Assembly (NCBI GenBank): GCA_009377715.1
Contig: WHTN01000007.1
Coordinates: forward strand, 1 to 48,958
From: Dehalococcoidia bacterium
Lineage (GTDB): Bacteria > Chloroflexota > Dehalococcoidia > SM23-28-2 > WHTN01
Direction: 5' to 3'
Length of the DNA: 48,958 bases
The notes beneath the pieces are model-generated. The model saw only the letters and a program-made list of their open reading frames with translations. It ran no database searches and had not been told where the DNA came from. Shown piece after piece: positions 1 to 7,556 of this stretch. The position numbers were made by a program, and so were the translations under genes. Positions within the stretch are counted from its first letter, which is position 1; the number at the start of each line of letters is the position of its first letter.

Positions 1-222
1 TAAGATCCCTTGGGGTATCTCGGTACTCGGATCCTGTTTGTCAGCGACAGCAGGCGGGAGCACGTGGACATCGCCGTCGAATGTTCCGGGTGTGACTGGA
101 TCGCTAACGAAGGGCTCAGGTTGCTGCGCTTGCGCCTGGAAAGTCTCATCAGTAAAAAATAAGGCGCAGCTGAGGAAGAGCACGACTAGGCCGATTTGAC
201 TGGGGAAAGATCGCAGAGGCAT
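1..222 (-). CDS. Secreted protein of unknown function, N-terminal part
   Basis: The frame is open from an ATG at 222 (reading leftwards) to the window edge, giving 74 residues; the C-terminal part lies outside the window. A good ribosome binding site (AAGGAG) lies about eight bases upstream of the ATG. Residues 1-30 look like a signal peptide: a basic start (MPLRSF), a hydrophobic stretch around GLVVLFLSCALFF, then a polar AQAQQ region that suggests cleavage near residue 30. The visible mature part is proline- and acid-rich and resembles a linker more than a folded domain. I do not recognise the family. Export is well supported; function is open. Confidence 0.6.
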   Translation of the reverse strand, partial: MPLRSFPSQIGLVVLFLSCALFFTDETFQAQAQQPEPFVSDPVTPGTFDGDVHVLPPAVADKQDPSTEIPQGIL

Positions 223-629
223 TGATCCACTCCTTTTTCTTTTGGCGCGAGGTGCCTCTATAGGTCATTCCCGATGGGAGGACGAATATTGGCGGCACTA
301 TAGTCCTTCTTCAAAACTATCAGTAAGTAGAACGCAATTTTCCTCGAAATGTTACACGTGTTTACTGGTTATTCTAAAAATCCGTAATCTGAGACTTAGA
401 AGTTCCCTATTCGATGGGAACTTCACCGCACCCTCGCACATGAAAGTGGACGCGCGTATCGTCACCTCGTCCTCGCTGAATGTTGCGAGAACTGCAAAAG
501 AATTTACCGTTCGTTAACGAAATCGAGGAGGTGCACGTCTCGCGTCCGCCATAGATACGGAGGCCTAGTAGAGGGCGTTACCGCTAATATGCGAAACAAC
601 GCCCAATAGCAAGAATGGCGCTAACTTGA
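223..629. other. Intergenic region with two hairpins, no convincing gene
   Basis: About 400 bases lie between two minus-strand genes. A plus-strand open frame at 242-517 is composition-driven: it has no ribosome binding site and no recognisable protein pattern. The stretch is locally AT-rich and contains two inverted repeats: 399-407 paired with 416-424 (nine perfect pairs, 8-base loop), and 573-579 paired with 598-604. The second lies just past the stop codon of the 630-1313 gene and could act in 3'-end formation, but no T-run follows it. The promoter of the 1-222 gene should lie here. Confidence 0.4.
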
Positions 630-1313
630 TTAGTCTGTGACCACAAACGGGTCGGACAGGATGCTGACGGCCTCGCCCGACGAAGTTTCGAAAATGACCT
701 CTAAGCGATACGTGCCAGCACTAAGAGGGGCATCCAGGAGGCTGAACGGGACACCACCTTCTGACCAAAAAGAGTTTTCAAGGAGTATTCCTTGCGGTAC
801 CTCGGTCGCAAGCAATGGCGGGGCAGGCGACGCAGTGGGGATATTGCGCAAATCCTCGTCGAACGTACCAGCGCTGGACGGTCCGCCTGCGATGGGTTGG
901 GCGATCCCGATCAAGCCGGTGAGGGCACCGTTAGCGGCAATGAAGTAGGGCGAGAAGGCACCGGGCGCACGGCACTCCAGTTTGGCCCAGGCGCCGGCCT
1001 CCCACTGCCAGATTTTAGCGACAACGCATCGGCTTCGCTCGCCTGGAACCCGAATGGCCTCCTGGAGGTCATTGCGAATTGTCGCCTCGATCTCTTCGTT
1101 TATCTGATATTGCTGCTTATCCAACTCGATCCTGACCGCCGTCGGTGCACGCGTGCCTGATGTAGGTTCAGGAGAGCTGTTTACGTTCGGCGTCGCGACT
1201 GCTGTATTTGCGTCAGTAGGCCCGTCAGTTTCGCGCTCGATGTTGAAAGCAAACGAGCATGCGAAAACGGTTGCAATTGGTACCAGAGAGATGGCTAGTA
1301 GTAGCTGTCTCAT
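630..1313 (-). CDS. Putative lipoprotein with an Ig-like beta domain
   Basis: The protein begins MRQLLLAISLVPIATVFAC, a short basic start and hydrophobic segment ending in a lipobox-like VFAC, so the cysteine at residue 19 is probably lipidated after signal peptidase II cleavage. A Thr/Pro/Ser-rich linker follows (about residues 25-60), then a beta-rich domain. Its opening (IELDKQQYQINEEIEATIRN) resembles the Ig-like or BsuPI-like domains that bacteria place on surface lipoproteins. The frame extends upstream to 1373, but that extension (WYSGRWVCF) would disturb the signal peptide, so I place the start at 1313. The ribosome site there is poor (GGGGAAG directly before ATG). Surface location is an inference and the ligand is unknown. 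Confidence 0.6.
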   Translation of the reverse strand: MRQLLLAISLVPIATVFACSFAFNIERETDGPTDANTAVATPNVNSSPEPTSGTRAPTAVRIELDKQQYQINEEIEATIRNDLQEAIRVPGERSRCVVAKIWQWEAGAWAKLECRAPGAFSPYFIAANGALTGLIGIAQPIAGGPSSAGTFDEDLRNIPTASPAPPLLATEVPQGILLENSFWSEGGVPFSLLDAPLSAGTYRLEVIFETSSGEAVSILSDPFVVTD

Positions 1314-1762
1314 CTTCCCCAAAAAGCATACCCATCGCCCACTGTACCATATCACAAACATGCGGCGAATCATAGCCGTTCCAACAATTATGCGGTAGCG
1401 AGCGAGAAGTGGGCCGGCCAGGGAGTCCTAAATCTAGAGTGGGGATCCACGCCTGCTCCGCTCACTTTGTAGCAGACTCACCTCTGGAGAAAGCCCTTCG
1501 ACTTCGCTCTCGCTCAGGCGAGTCTGGAGAGTCGCACCGTCGCGACGCCGACCCTCGAACGCCTCGCGAATCGTAGCGGCGACCTTCAGGTCGCCACCTG
1601 TGGACTCATACCACGCGGGCCTGGCCCGCTCTGTCAGACGCGTGCCCCAGCCTTCAGGGCTGGAGTACGTGTTATCCGTTAATCCGTTCTCCTATCCGTT
1701 GACAGATCCTAGGGCAGCAAGCGGCGCCCCTACTTATTTGTCCCATCTGCGTATATGTGTGC
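1314..1762. other. Intergenic region filled with short palindromic repeats
   Basis: No credible gene is visible. The region holds several units of the dispersed repeats found elsewhere in the window: a diverged CCGCTCAC/CTTCGAC...CTCAGG unit (1455-1516), a CGGGCC/GGCCCG palindrome near 1615-1632, a CCAGCC/GGCTGG palindrome near 1648-1663, and a 35-base half-copy (1674-1708) of the large inverted repeat at 4019-4104. The right end abuts the aquaporin stop codon, so some of these could also act as transcription stops. Confidence 0.55.
1674..1708 (+). repeat. Half-copy of the 4019-4104 inverted repeat
   Basis: This segment matches the right arm of the 35-bp inverted repeat at 4070-4104 with a few differences. 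It shares the three-fold ATCCGYT motif and ends in the same TATCCGTTGACAGAT. No opposing arm lies nearby, so it is a single arm: either a decayed copy or the building block of the larger palindrome. Confidence 0.7.
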
Positions 1763-2473
1763 CTATCTGTGACTAATATCAAACCCTGTCCCGGCCTCAA
1801 CCGGCGACGGCGGAGAGCCAGCACGGACAAACCTATAAGCCAGTGCCCCTGCTAGGGCCCCTACCACCGGCCCGGCCCAGTACACCCAGTGGTCCGTCCA
1901 GGTGCCACTCGCCAGTGCCGGCCCGAGCGAACGGGCCGGGTTCATCGACGCACCGGCTATAGGCCCGGCGAACGTAGCCGCGAGCGCCACATAGCCGCCG
2001 ATGGCGATAGCCGCCGCCTGCCCGACCGCCCTTACATCTGTGGCCACCGCCATGATTACGAACATGAGGAAGAAGGTGATGACGATCTCAAGTCCCAGCG
2101 CTTGCATCGCCCTATCCGAGGGCACCGTCGCGCCAAGGTTTACGACGTCTTCGAACAGCAGAAGCAGGACCGCGCTAGCCGTGACCGCACCCGCTAATTG
2201 CGAAACGACGTAGGCGGGCACCTGCGGCCACGGGAATTGCCGCGCGACCGCGAAAGCGATGGTGACGGCCGGATTGATGTGGCAGCCCGAGATATGGCCA
2301 ATGGCGTAGATGGCAGCCATAACCGCTAGGCCGAAGCTTAAGCCGATGCCGAGGCTAGAAACGCCCCCACCAGATACATCGTCGATAACGACCGCCCCAG
2401 TGCCGGCGAAGACGAGCAAGAACGTGCCGAGAAATTCGGCCGCGTAGCAGCGGGCTTTCACGTCGAAACGCAT
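1763..2473 (-). CDS. Aquaporin / glycerol facilitator (MIP family)
   Basis: This 236-residue integral membrane channel has the two hallmark Asn-Pro-Ala loops: CHINPAVT in the first half and SMNPARS in the second. Six hydrophobic segments surround them, as the fold requires, and an early glutamate (AAEFLGTF) is typical of the first helix. The arginine after the second NPA (NPARS) is the selectivity-filter arginine. The length is normal for the family. Water or a small neutral solute is the likely substrate; sequence alone does not separate aquaporin from aquaglyceroporin here. The start follows the stop of the GNAT reading frame by three bases, so the gene is probably the third of an operon with the deoxyhypusine-synthase-like gene and the acetyltransferase. 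Confidence 0.93.
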   Translation of the reverse strand: MRFDVKARCYAAEFLGTFLLVFAGTGAVVIDDVSGGGVSSLGIGLSFGLAVMAAIYAIGHISGCHINPAVTIAFAVARQFPWPQVPAYVVSQLAGAVTASAVLLLLFEDVVNLGATVPSDRAMQALGLEIVITFFLMFVIMAVATDVRAVGQAAAIAIGGYVALAATFAGPIAGASMNPARSLGPALASGTWTDHWVYWAGPVVGALAGALAYRFVRAGSPPSPVEAGTGFDISHR

Positions 2474-2476
2474 CGA

Positions 2477-2957
2477 TTACTGTCCTGACTCTGGGAAGGC
2501 GATCTGCATGTACGTAACGCCTGCGCCCGGCGGCGCGAAGCCCGCTCTCTCGTAAACTGGCTTTCCCATCTCCGTAGCCCGAAGCCATACGCGTCGTATG
2601 CCTTTAGCCTTAGCAGCTGCAGTCATTTCGCTGACTAAACTAAAGGCGATCCCTCGCCTCCGCCACTCCGGTACTGTGTACATATTAGTTATGTAAGCTT
2701 CGATACCTATCGGGTTGCTGGCCGGCGGCCGCTCGATGAAGATCATTAACCCGGTGCCTGCAACAGTGCCCTCGGCCTCAGCTACCAGGACCATCGTGTC
2801 ATCACTCTCGATCTTACGCAGAAAATACTTCCGGCTGCCGTCCTCCAGAGCGGTTGCCTGCATCGTCCGTCAGGCCCTGTAATTCCCTTACAAACCCTAT
2901 CCACAGGCGTACCAGCGCCTCAACATCTTTGGTCTGCGCCCTACGAATAACGTACAC
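2477..2957 (-). pseudogene. GNAT N-acetyltransferase with a frameshift near 2862
   Basis: The intact frame (ATG at 2863, 128 residues) carries the acetyl-CoA-binding core of a GNAT enzyme: VPEWRRRGIAFSLV is motif A and PVYERAGF is the C-terminal signature. The usual N-terminal strand and helix are missing from it but are present directly upstream in another frame. From a GTG at 2957 one reads MYVIRRAQTKDVEALVRLW, a typical GNAT beginning. One extra base around GATGCAGGCAACC (about 2855-2866) separates the two parts. The GTG lies nine bases after the synthase stop codon, which supports the longer original gene. The truncated ORF could still be translated from 2863, but without part of the fold. 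Substrate unknown; a polyamine is a guess from context. Confidence 0.75.
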
Positions 2958-2966
2958 AGCGATGTG

Positions 2967-3932
2967 CTACTGGCCCAGGACGTAAGCGAAGATGAGAGGC
3001 GCGACGATCGTGGCGTCGGACTCGATGACGAAGCGAGGCGTATCGACCGACAGCTTACCCCAAGTGATCTTCTCGTTCGGCACGGCCCCGCTGTAAGATC
3101 CGTACGAGGTAGTGCTGTCGGAGATCTGGCAGAAGTATCCCCAGAGACGACACTCCTGGCGAAGGTCCTGCTGGATCAGCGGCACGACGCAGATGGGGAA
3201 GTCGCCAGCGATGCCACCTCCAATCTGGAAGAAGCCGATCGACTTATCGACGCTGTTAGCTTTATACCACTCCACCAGCGCGCCCATCTGCTCCAGGCCG
3301 GACTTCACGCAATTGTAATCGACGTCGCCTCGAATGGCGGCCGCGACGAACACGTTACCCAGCGTTGAGTCTTCCCAGCCGGGCGTGAACAGCGCTAACT
3401 TCCGTTCGCAAGCGGCGATCAGCCAGGAGTCCCGCGGGTCGATCTGGTGGAACTCTTCGAGCGCGCCGCTTTCGATCAGCTGGTACATGTACTCGTAGGG
3501 GAAATAGCGCTGGCCTTCGCTCGAAGCTTTACGCCACAGGGTTAGCATCTGTCGCTCAATGCGACGCATCGCTTCTTCCTCCGGGATACAGGTGTCCGTC
3601 ACACGGTTGAGCCCGGCGTTAAGCAGCGCCAGCTCCTCCGCATCGGAGAGATTGCGATAATTCGGGACGCGCTTGTAGTGGTCGTGGGCAACTAGGTTGA
3701 AGATGTCCTCTTCCAGATTGGCGCCCGTGCAGCATATACCGTGGATCTTCCCGTCTCGTATCATTTCGGCTAGCGAAAGGCCCAGTTCAGCCGTGCTCAT
3801 CGCGCCCGCGAGAGTCACGAACATCTTGCCGCGCTTTTCCAGATGGTCGACGTAGGCCTGAGCTGCATCGACTACCACGGCCGCGTTGAAGTGCCGGTAG
3901 TGCCGAGTGATGAAGTCTTTGACGGTCGGCAT
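2967..3932 (-). CDS. Deoxyhypusine synthase-like protein (possible homospermidine synthase)
   Basis: This protein of about 321 residues belongs to the deoxyhypusine synthase family. The C-terminal motif NEKITWGKLS contains the lysine (residue 293 from the chosen start) that in eukaryotic and archaeal enzymes forms the imine with the aminobutyl group taken from spermidine. FVTLAGAMSTAELG and ICCTGANLEEDIFN near the N-terminus are NAD-binding family motifs. Bacteria lack eIF5A, and characterised bacterial members transfer the aminobutyl group to small polyamines (homospermidine synthase activity), so that is the likely role. Two ATGs are in frame; AGGAGG at 3939-3944 is six bases from the second (3932) but touches the first (3938), so I chose 3932. 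The acetyltransferase and aquaporin follow on the same strand. Confidence 0.88.
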   Translation of the reverse strand: MPTVKDFITRHYRHFNAAVVVDAAQAYVDHLEKRGKMFVTLAGAMSTAELGLSLAEMIRDGKIHGICCTGANLEEDIFNLVAHDHYKRVPNYRNLSDAEELALLNAGLNRVTDTCIPEEEAMRRIERQMLTLWRKASSEGQRYFPYEYMYQLIESGALEEFHQIDPRDSWLIAACERKLALFTPGWEDSTLGNVFVAAAIRGDVDYNCVKSGLEQMGALVEWYKANSVDKSIGFFQIGGGIAGDFPICVVPLIQQDLRQECRLWGYFCQISDSTTSYGSYSGAVPNEKITWGKLSVDTPRFVIESDATIVAPLIFAYVLGQ

Positions 3933-4018
3933 ATGCATCCTCCTAAGCGGTTCTGGTGTGTGGTCACTTTAGCTGGAAATCGGCGCAAGGATCATAGCAT
4001 TAAGCGATAAGTTACGTA

Positions 4019-4104
4019 AATCTGTCAACGGATATTGAACGGATTAGCGGATGTAATGCTAGCGCCAATCATCCGCTAATCCGTTCAATATCCGTTGACA
4101 GATT
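4019..4104. repeat. Perfect 35-bp inverted repeat with a 16-base loop
   Basis: Positions 4019-4053 are the exact reverse complement of 4070-4104, separated by 16 bases. Each arm contains three spaced copies of an ATCCGYT heptamer. A single related arm occurs at 1674-1708. The element sits between the uppP stop codon and the promoter region of the deoxyhypusine-synthase-like gene. It could fold into a very stable hairpin and stop transcription from uppP, but its size, perfection and dispersed relative resemble a small non-autonomous repeat or mobile element. No target duplication or transposase is visible. Confidence 0.9.
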
Positions 4105-4132
4105 CCGCTCGCTCACCGCGAGCTTGATTCTC

Positions 4133-4182
4133 CGCCCACCCCGAGCCCTTCGGCAAGCTCAGGATGTACTTGTCGAGGGGCA
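4133..4182 (+). repeat. Dispersed repeat, family A (two units)
   Basis: The unit reads CACCCCGAGCCCTTCGGCAA followed by GCTCAGGATGTACTTGTCGA. The core CGAGC..TTCG.CAAGCTC is self-complementary and recurs at 8121, 13031, 13133, 31037, 31103 and 40436. It lies immediately after the uppP stop codon. Confidence 0.75.
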
Positions 4183-4191
4183 TAGCCGCCA

Positions 4192-5019
4192 CTAAAGTCC
4201 AAAGTACAACAACACGAACACCCCAGCCACCACCCGGTACATTACGAAGACCATATACCCTTGTCGCTGCAGCATCCGCAGCAGATAGTGGATCGCCAGC
4301 CAGCCGACTATCGCCGCGCTCGCTGCGCCGATAAATATAGTGGCGATATCGCCTCGCGGAATGCCATCGATGGCCGCTTCACTCAGCTTAAGAAACCCTG
4401 CGCCCAGAATAACGGGCGTAGCGAGCAAGAACGAAAAGCGCGCCGCCTCCTGGCGGGTGAAGCCCCGCCACAATCCGGCGGCTATAGTTATACCTGCGCG
4501 TGAGACGCCCGGCACCAGCGATACTGCCTGCGCGCAACCAATGAGTAGCGCATCGCGCCAGCCACTGTCGCCAACGCGGCGCTCTCCTCTTCCGATGCGT
4601 TCGGCCGCGTAGAGCGCCGCGGCGAAAACCAGAAGCATGACCCCGACAACTATCGGCGAACGCACCTCTTCCTCGACGTAGTCGTTGAGGATGAAGCCGA
4701 CTGCGCCTGCAGGTATAGAGCCGAGCGCCAAAAGAAGCAGCAACCGTCTGTTATAGACGGAGCGAGCATAATCGCCGGCCTCGCCCGAGGGCGAACCGAG
4801 CCAGCCGTCGCTCAGCATCATCAGCCACTCTCGCCAGAAGAACGTGAGCACGGCCAGCGTCGTCCCCAAGTGCAGCGCCACATCGAACGTCAGGTCGTTG
4901 CTGAAGTCCCAGCCGAACAGTTCGCGCGTGACGATCAGGTGGCCCGACGACGATATCGGCAGGAACTCTGTCAGCCCCTGCACGACGCCAAGCACTATCG
5001 CCTGTAAAATCTCCTCCAC
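4192..5019 (-). CDS. uppP: Undecaprenyl-diphosphatase UppP
   Basis: This 275-residue membrane enzyme removes a phosphate from undecaprenyl pyrophosphate, recycling the lipid carrier for cell-wall and polysaccharide synthesis. It has the family signatures: QGLTEFLPISSSGH near residue 15 (the first acidic and Ser/His active-site region), and LVPGVSRAGITIAAGL in the second half, whose arginine belongs to the catalytic site. About seven to eight hydrophobic segments follow the usual inverted-repeat topology, and the length is standard. It diverges from a PAP2-family gene at 5163, so two phosphatases of different fold that can act on the same lipid share one intergenic region. Confidence 0.95.
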   Translation of the reverse strand: MEEILQAIVLGVVQGLTEFLPISSSGHLIVTRELFGWDFSNDLTFDVALHLGTTLAVLTFFWREWLMMLSDGWLGSPSGEAGDYARSVYNRRLLLLLALGSIPAGAVGFILNDYVEEEVRSPIVVGVMLLVFAAALYAAERIGRGERRVGDSGWRDALLIGCAQAVSLVPGVSRAGITIAAGLWRGFTRQEAARFSFLLATPVILGAGFLKLSEAAIDGIPRGDIATIFIGAASAAIVGWLAIHYLLRMLQRQGYMVFVMYRVVAGVFVLLYFGL

Positions 5020-5162
5020 TCGCCCTTAAGCTCCTCGCCCTTCCATCCTCTCACACATAAATATGCCCGGGTCGGTCAACGCCTTCCCACCTGGGCATGC
5101 GAGAGTAGATTTTGGTGCTATTTAGAGGTCATTATAGCATTAGCAGACGTCAGAGTAAGCGC

Positions 5163-5837
5163 ATGTATCGGTTGAGCAGAGCCCAAGCTATCGTCATCAC
5201 CGCCTGGCTGATCGTATTAGCGGTGTTCTGCATCATGGCCGGCTTCGCCTTCATCGACGCCAACTTTCCGTTGGATCTGCGACTGACCTTGAGGATACAA
5301 GAGATCGATAACGCGGCTTTCGTGCGTGCCGTCGATTGGGCCGAAGATATGACCGACGGCCGTCTCCTTATCGCTGTCTACCTCACCGTCGCTGCAGCGC
5401 TATGGCTGTCATCGCACAGATTCGAAGTGCTTCTGCTTACGCTTACTGCGCTTGGACGCGTCGTTAACATGAGCGCCAAAGAGATCATCGAAAGGGCGCG
5501 TCCTACTGCAGAGTTTGTACTCGTCTCCGACCACGCCTCTGGTTTCGGTTTTCCTAGCGGTCATGCTCAAGGATCACTTCTCTTCTACGGCTTTCTCGTC
5601 TATCTCGCTGAAGTTACTATCGAATTCCGGCCTTTGCGCCGTCTAGTTCAAGCGATCTGCTTCGCTATCATCGTCCTCACCTGGATCGAACGGGTCTACG
5701 TCGGCGCCCACTGGCCCAGCGATGTCTTGGCGGGCGGCCTACTAGGAGCGGCTATCCTCATACCGATCGTGTGGCTGCACCAGCCTTACTTGTCGCGCCC
5801 TGATCGGAAAGGTGTCAGCGGCAACTTGACCCAATGA
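5163..5837 (+). CDS. PAP2-family membrane phosphatase
   Basis: The three phosphatidic-acid-phosphatase-2 motifs are present in order: KEIIERARP (KX6RP), FPSGHAQG (PSGH, with the histidine acid/base) and ERVYVGAHWPSD (the SRX5HX3D motif with Glu for Ser and the nucleophilic His). Five to six hydrophobic segments make it an integral membrane protein. The substrate is a lipid phosphate or pyrophosphate. With uppP directly opposite, a BcrC-like undecaprenyl-pyrophosphatase role is attractive, but phosphatidic acid or phosphatidylglycerophosphate is possible. The frame stays open to a TTG at 5112. I prefer the ATG at 5163 because it precedes the first basic and hydrophobic stretch, but neither start has a strong ribosome site. 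Confidence 0.87.
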   Translation: MYRLSRAQAIVITAWLIVLAVFCIMAGFAFIDANFPLDLRLTLRIQEIDNAAFVRAVDWAEDMTDGRLLIAVYLTVAAALWLSSHRFEVLLLTLTALGRVVNMSAKEIIERARPTAEFVLVSDHASGFGFPSGHAQGSLLFYGFLVYLAEVTIEFRPLRRLVQAICFAIIVLTWIERVYVGAHWPSDVLAGGLLGAAILIPIVWLHQPYLSRPDRKGVSGNLTQ

Positions 5838-5877
5838 GAACAAAAATTCTATTTTATTGACATGGAGGTGTAGTCAT

Positions 5878-6410
5878 ATGAGCGATGAGGAACTTGCCGC
5901 CCTCGAAGAAGAGTTAACCGCCGCCCGCACCGAGATCGACCGGCTTTCCGAGGCCGCCGCCGATGCTCACGCCCGCGCTTCGCAGATGGAAGCCACAACC
6001 GCCAACCTCAGGAAAGAGCTTGCGCAGTCCCAGAGCAATTTCGCCGTCAAAGACAGCGAGCTTACTTCCGCCAACGCTGACCTTGCATCCACACGTGCGG
6101 CAGAAGAATCGCTAAGAGGGGAGCTTGTCGAAGCGCAGGACCAGGCCAAATCTGCAGCCCTAAATACAAAGACGCCATTCTCGCCGCAGAGCCATCGCTC
6201 CCAGCCGATATGGTCTCCGGCGAAACGCTGACCGAGATAGAAGAGTCGCTCGCCCAAGCCCGTCAGACCGTAGCCCACGTACGCCAGCAGCTCGACGATC
6301 AAGCGCAAAACATCCGCGTTCCCACCGGCGCGCCACCTCGCCGCGCGCCCGACACTTCGAATCTCACGCCGATCGAGAAGATAAAGCTCGGCCTACAGCA
6401 GCATGACTAA
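5878..6410 (+). pseudogene. Coiled-coil protein, scaffold-like, broken by a -1 frameshift
   Basis: The ATG at 5878 has a strong ribosome site (GGAGGTG). The first part is a nearly continuous heptad-repeat coiled coil (EELAALEEELTAARTEIDRL onwards, about 95 residues). Near 6162 one base is missing. In the next frame the protein continues KYKDAILAAEPSLPADMVSG and runs to the stop at 6410, ending SNLTPIEKIKLGLQQHD. Position just upstream of the major capsid gene and the coiled-coil character fit a capsid scaffold or similar assembly protein, but this is inference from context. As written, the first frame stops at 6231 after a few out-of-frame residues, so the product is truncated. Confidence 0.7.
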
Positions 6411-6445
6411 CTCGTAGGGGCGGTCCGCGATCCGCCCCTATCCCT
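6411..6445. repeat. GTAGGGGCG-type palindrome
   Basis: GTAGGGGCGG is answered after seven bases by TCCGCCCCTA, giving a stable short hairpin directly after the scaffold-like gene. It shares its arms with the perfect palindrome at 29990-30017. Confidence 0.7.
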
Positions 6446-6576
6446 ATCGTGAGCGCGGCATATAGTTGTGCCATCTACCGCTTTCATTAATAGAACGTAT
6501 ATTCTAATCTAGACGCAGGACATAGCAAGAAACTAAATCGTACGGCGGATACAAGAAAGGAGGACGATTAAACAAC

Positions 6577-7469
6577 ATGGCCCTAACCCTTGCCGAAGCG
6601 GCCAAGCTCTCCAACGATACGCTCCTCGTAGGCGTCATTGAGACGGTCATCAAGGACTCGCCCGTCTTGCAATCGCTACCGTTCATCGAAGTACTCGGCA
6701 ACGGCCTCACCTACAACCGAGAGGCGGCCGCCCCTACCGCCGCCTTCTTCGACGTCGGCGACAGCTGGACGGAATCGACGCCCGCCCACCTTCGCCCAGA
6801 TCACAGCCCAGTTGAAGATCATGGGCGGCGATGCCGACATCGATAACTATTTGCTCTCTACCCGCTCTAACCTCCAGGATTTGGAAGCGGCAGTAGTCCA
6901 GCTCAAAGCGAAGGCTGTCCAGCAGTTGTTCGAGGACACCTTCATCAACGGCAACGCTACTACTAACCCTAAGTCCTACGACGGTGTCGACCGTCTCACC
7001 GACGCCGGTCAAACGATCAGTATGGGCACGAACGGCGCGACGCTAACGCTCGCCAAGCTTGATGAGTTGATCGACCTCATCAAAGGCGGCAAGCCCGACC
7101 TTCTTATCACGAGCAAGCGTACCCGGCGCACGCTAAACTCTCTGGCCCGCACCTCCGGCTCCTTCCTGGAGACCGACCGTAACGAGTTCGGCCAGATGGT
7201 GCAGTTCTACAACGGCATCCCAGTCGGCGTTTCCGACTACATCTCCGACGCTCAAACGGTCGGCACAAGCAATGACTGCTCCACCATCTACGCCATCCAA
7301 TTCGGGCGAAGGCGGCGTCGCCGGCCTCACCGCCCCGGGCGGCCTCCAGGTCGAACGCGTCGGCTCGCTAGAGACCAAGGATGCAACCCGCGTCCGCATC
7401 AAGTGGTACGCCAGTCTGGCACTCTTCAACGTCCTAAAACTCGCCAAGCTCATCGGCGTCCGGCCATAG
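6577..7469 (+). pseudogene. Phage major capsid protein, broken by two frameshifts
   Basis: A strong ribosome site (AAAGGAGG) precedes the ATG at 6577. Three frames joined end to end give a coherent capsid protein of about 295 residues. Part 1 ends FFDVGDSWTESTP. Part 2 runs from TFAQITAQLKIMGGDADIDN to YAIQFG. Part 3 runs EGGVAGLTAPGGLQVERVGS to the stop at 7469. The first break is a tandem duplication of GCCC at about 6780-6788 (+4); the second is one extra G in the run near 7305-7308 (+1). The pattern (an early LPFIEVLGNGLTYNRE stretch, a central helix-rich DLEAAVVQLKAKAVQQLFED, and a C-terminal GGLQVERVGSLETKDATRVRIKWY) is typical of HK97-fold-like phage capsid proteins. The gene as it stands cannot make a full subunit. 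Confidence 0.8.
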
Positions 7470-7483
7470 CGATTCGGATCTCT

Positions 7484-7533
7484 CTGCGGGTTAAAACCCG
7501 CAGCTTCATCTAGCTGCGGATTGAAATCCGCAG
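7484..7533. repeat. Pair of GCGGGTT/AACCCGC palindromes (family B)
   Basis: Two near-identical 20-base palindromes follow each other: CTGCGGGTTAAAACCCGCAG at 7484-7503 and CTGCGGATTGAAATCCGCAG at 7514-7533. The base changes in the second are compensatory, so the hairpin is preserved. A third copy is at 13179-13198 with a degenerate partner at 13211-13230. Here they fill the space between the broken capsid gene and the next gene. Confidence 0.85.
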
Positions 7534-7556
7534 AGGTTGCGAGGATAGAAACAGCA

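Noticed and set aside
242-517. 91-residue plus-strand open frame near the left end
   Set aside because: No ribosome site, no recognisable pattern and a Ser/Arg-rich translation typical of antisense or noncoding sequence.
1014-1160. Plus-strand open frames opposite the 630-1313 gene
   Set aside because: They are antisense shadows of a gene with a signal peptide and coherent domain pattern.
4019-4104. Interpretation of the inverted repeat as a CRISPR remnant
   Set aside because: There are only two opposed arms, no direct repeats with regular spacers, and no cas genes in the window.
7484-7533. Hairpins read as a factor-independent terminator after the capsid gene
   Set aside because: Neither stem is followed by a T-run, and the same paired unit occurs at 13179 where no gene ends, so a repeat explanation fits better.
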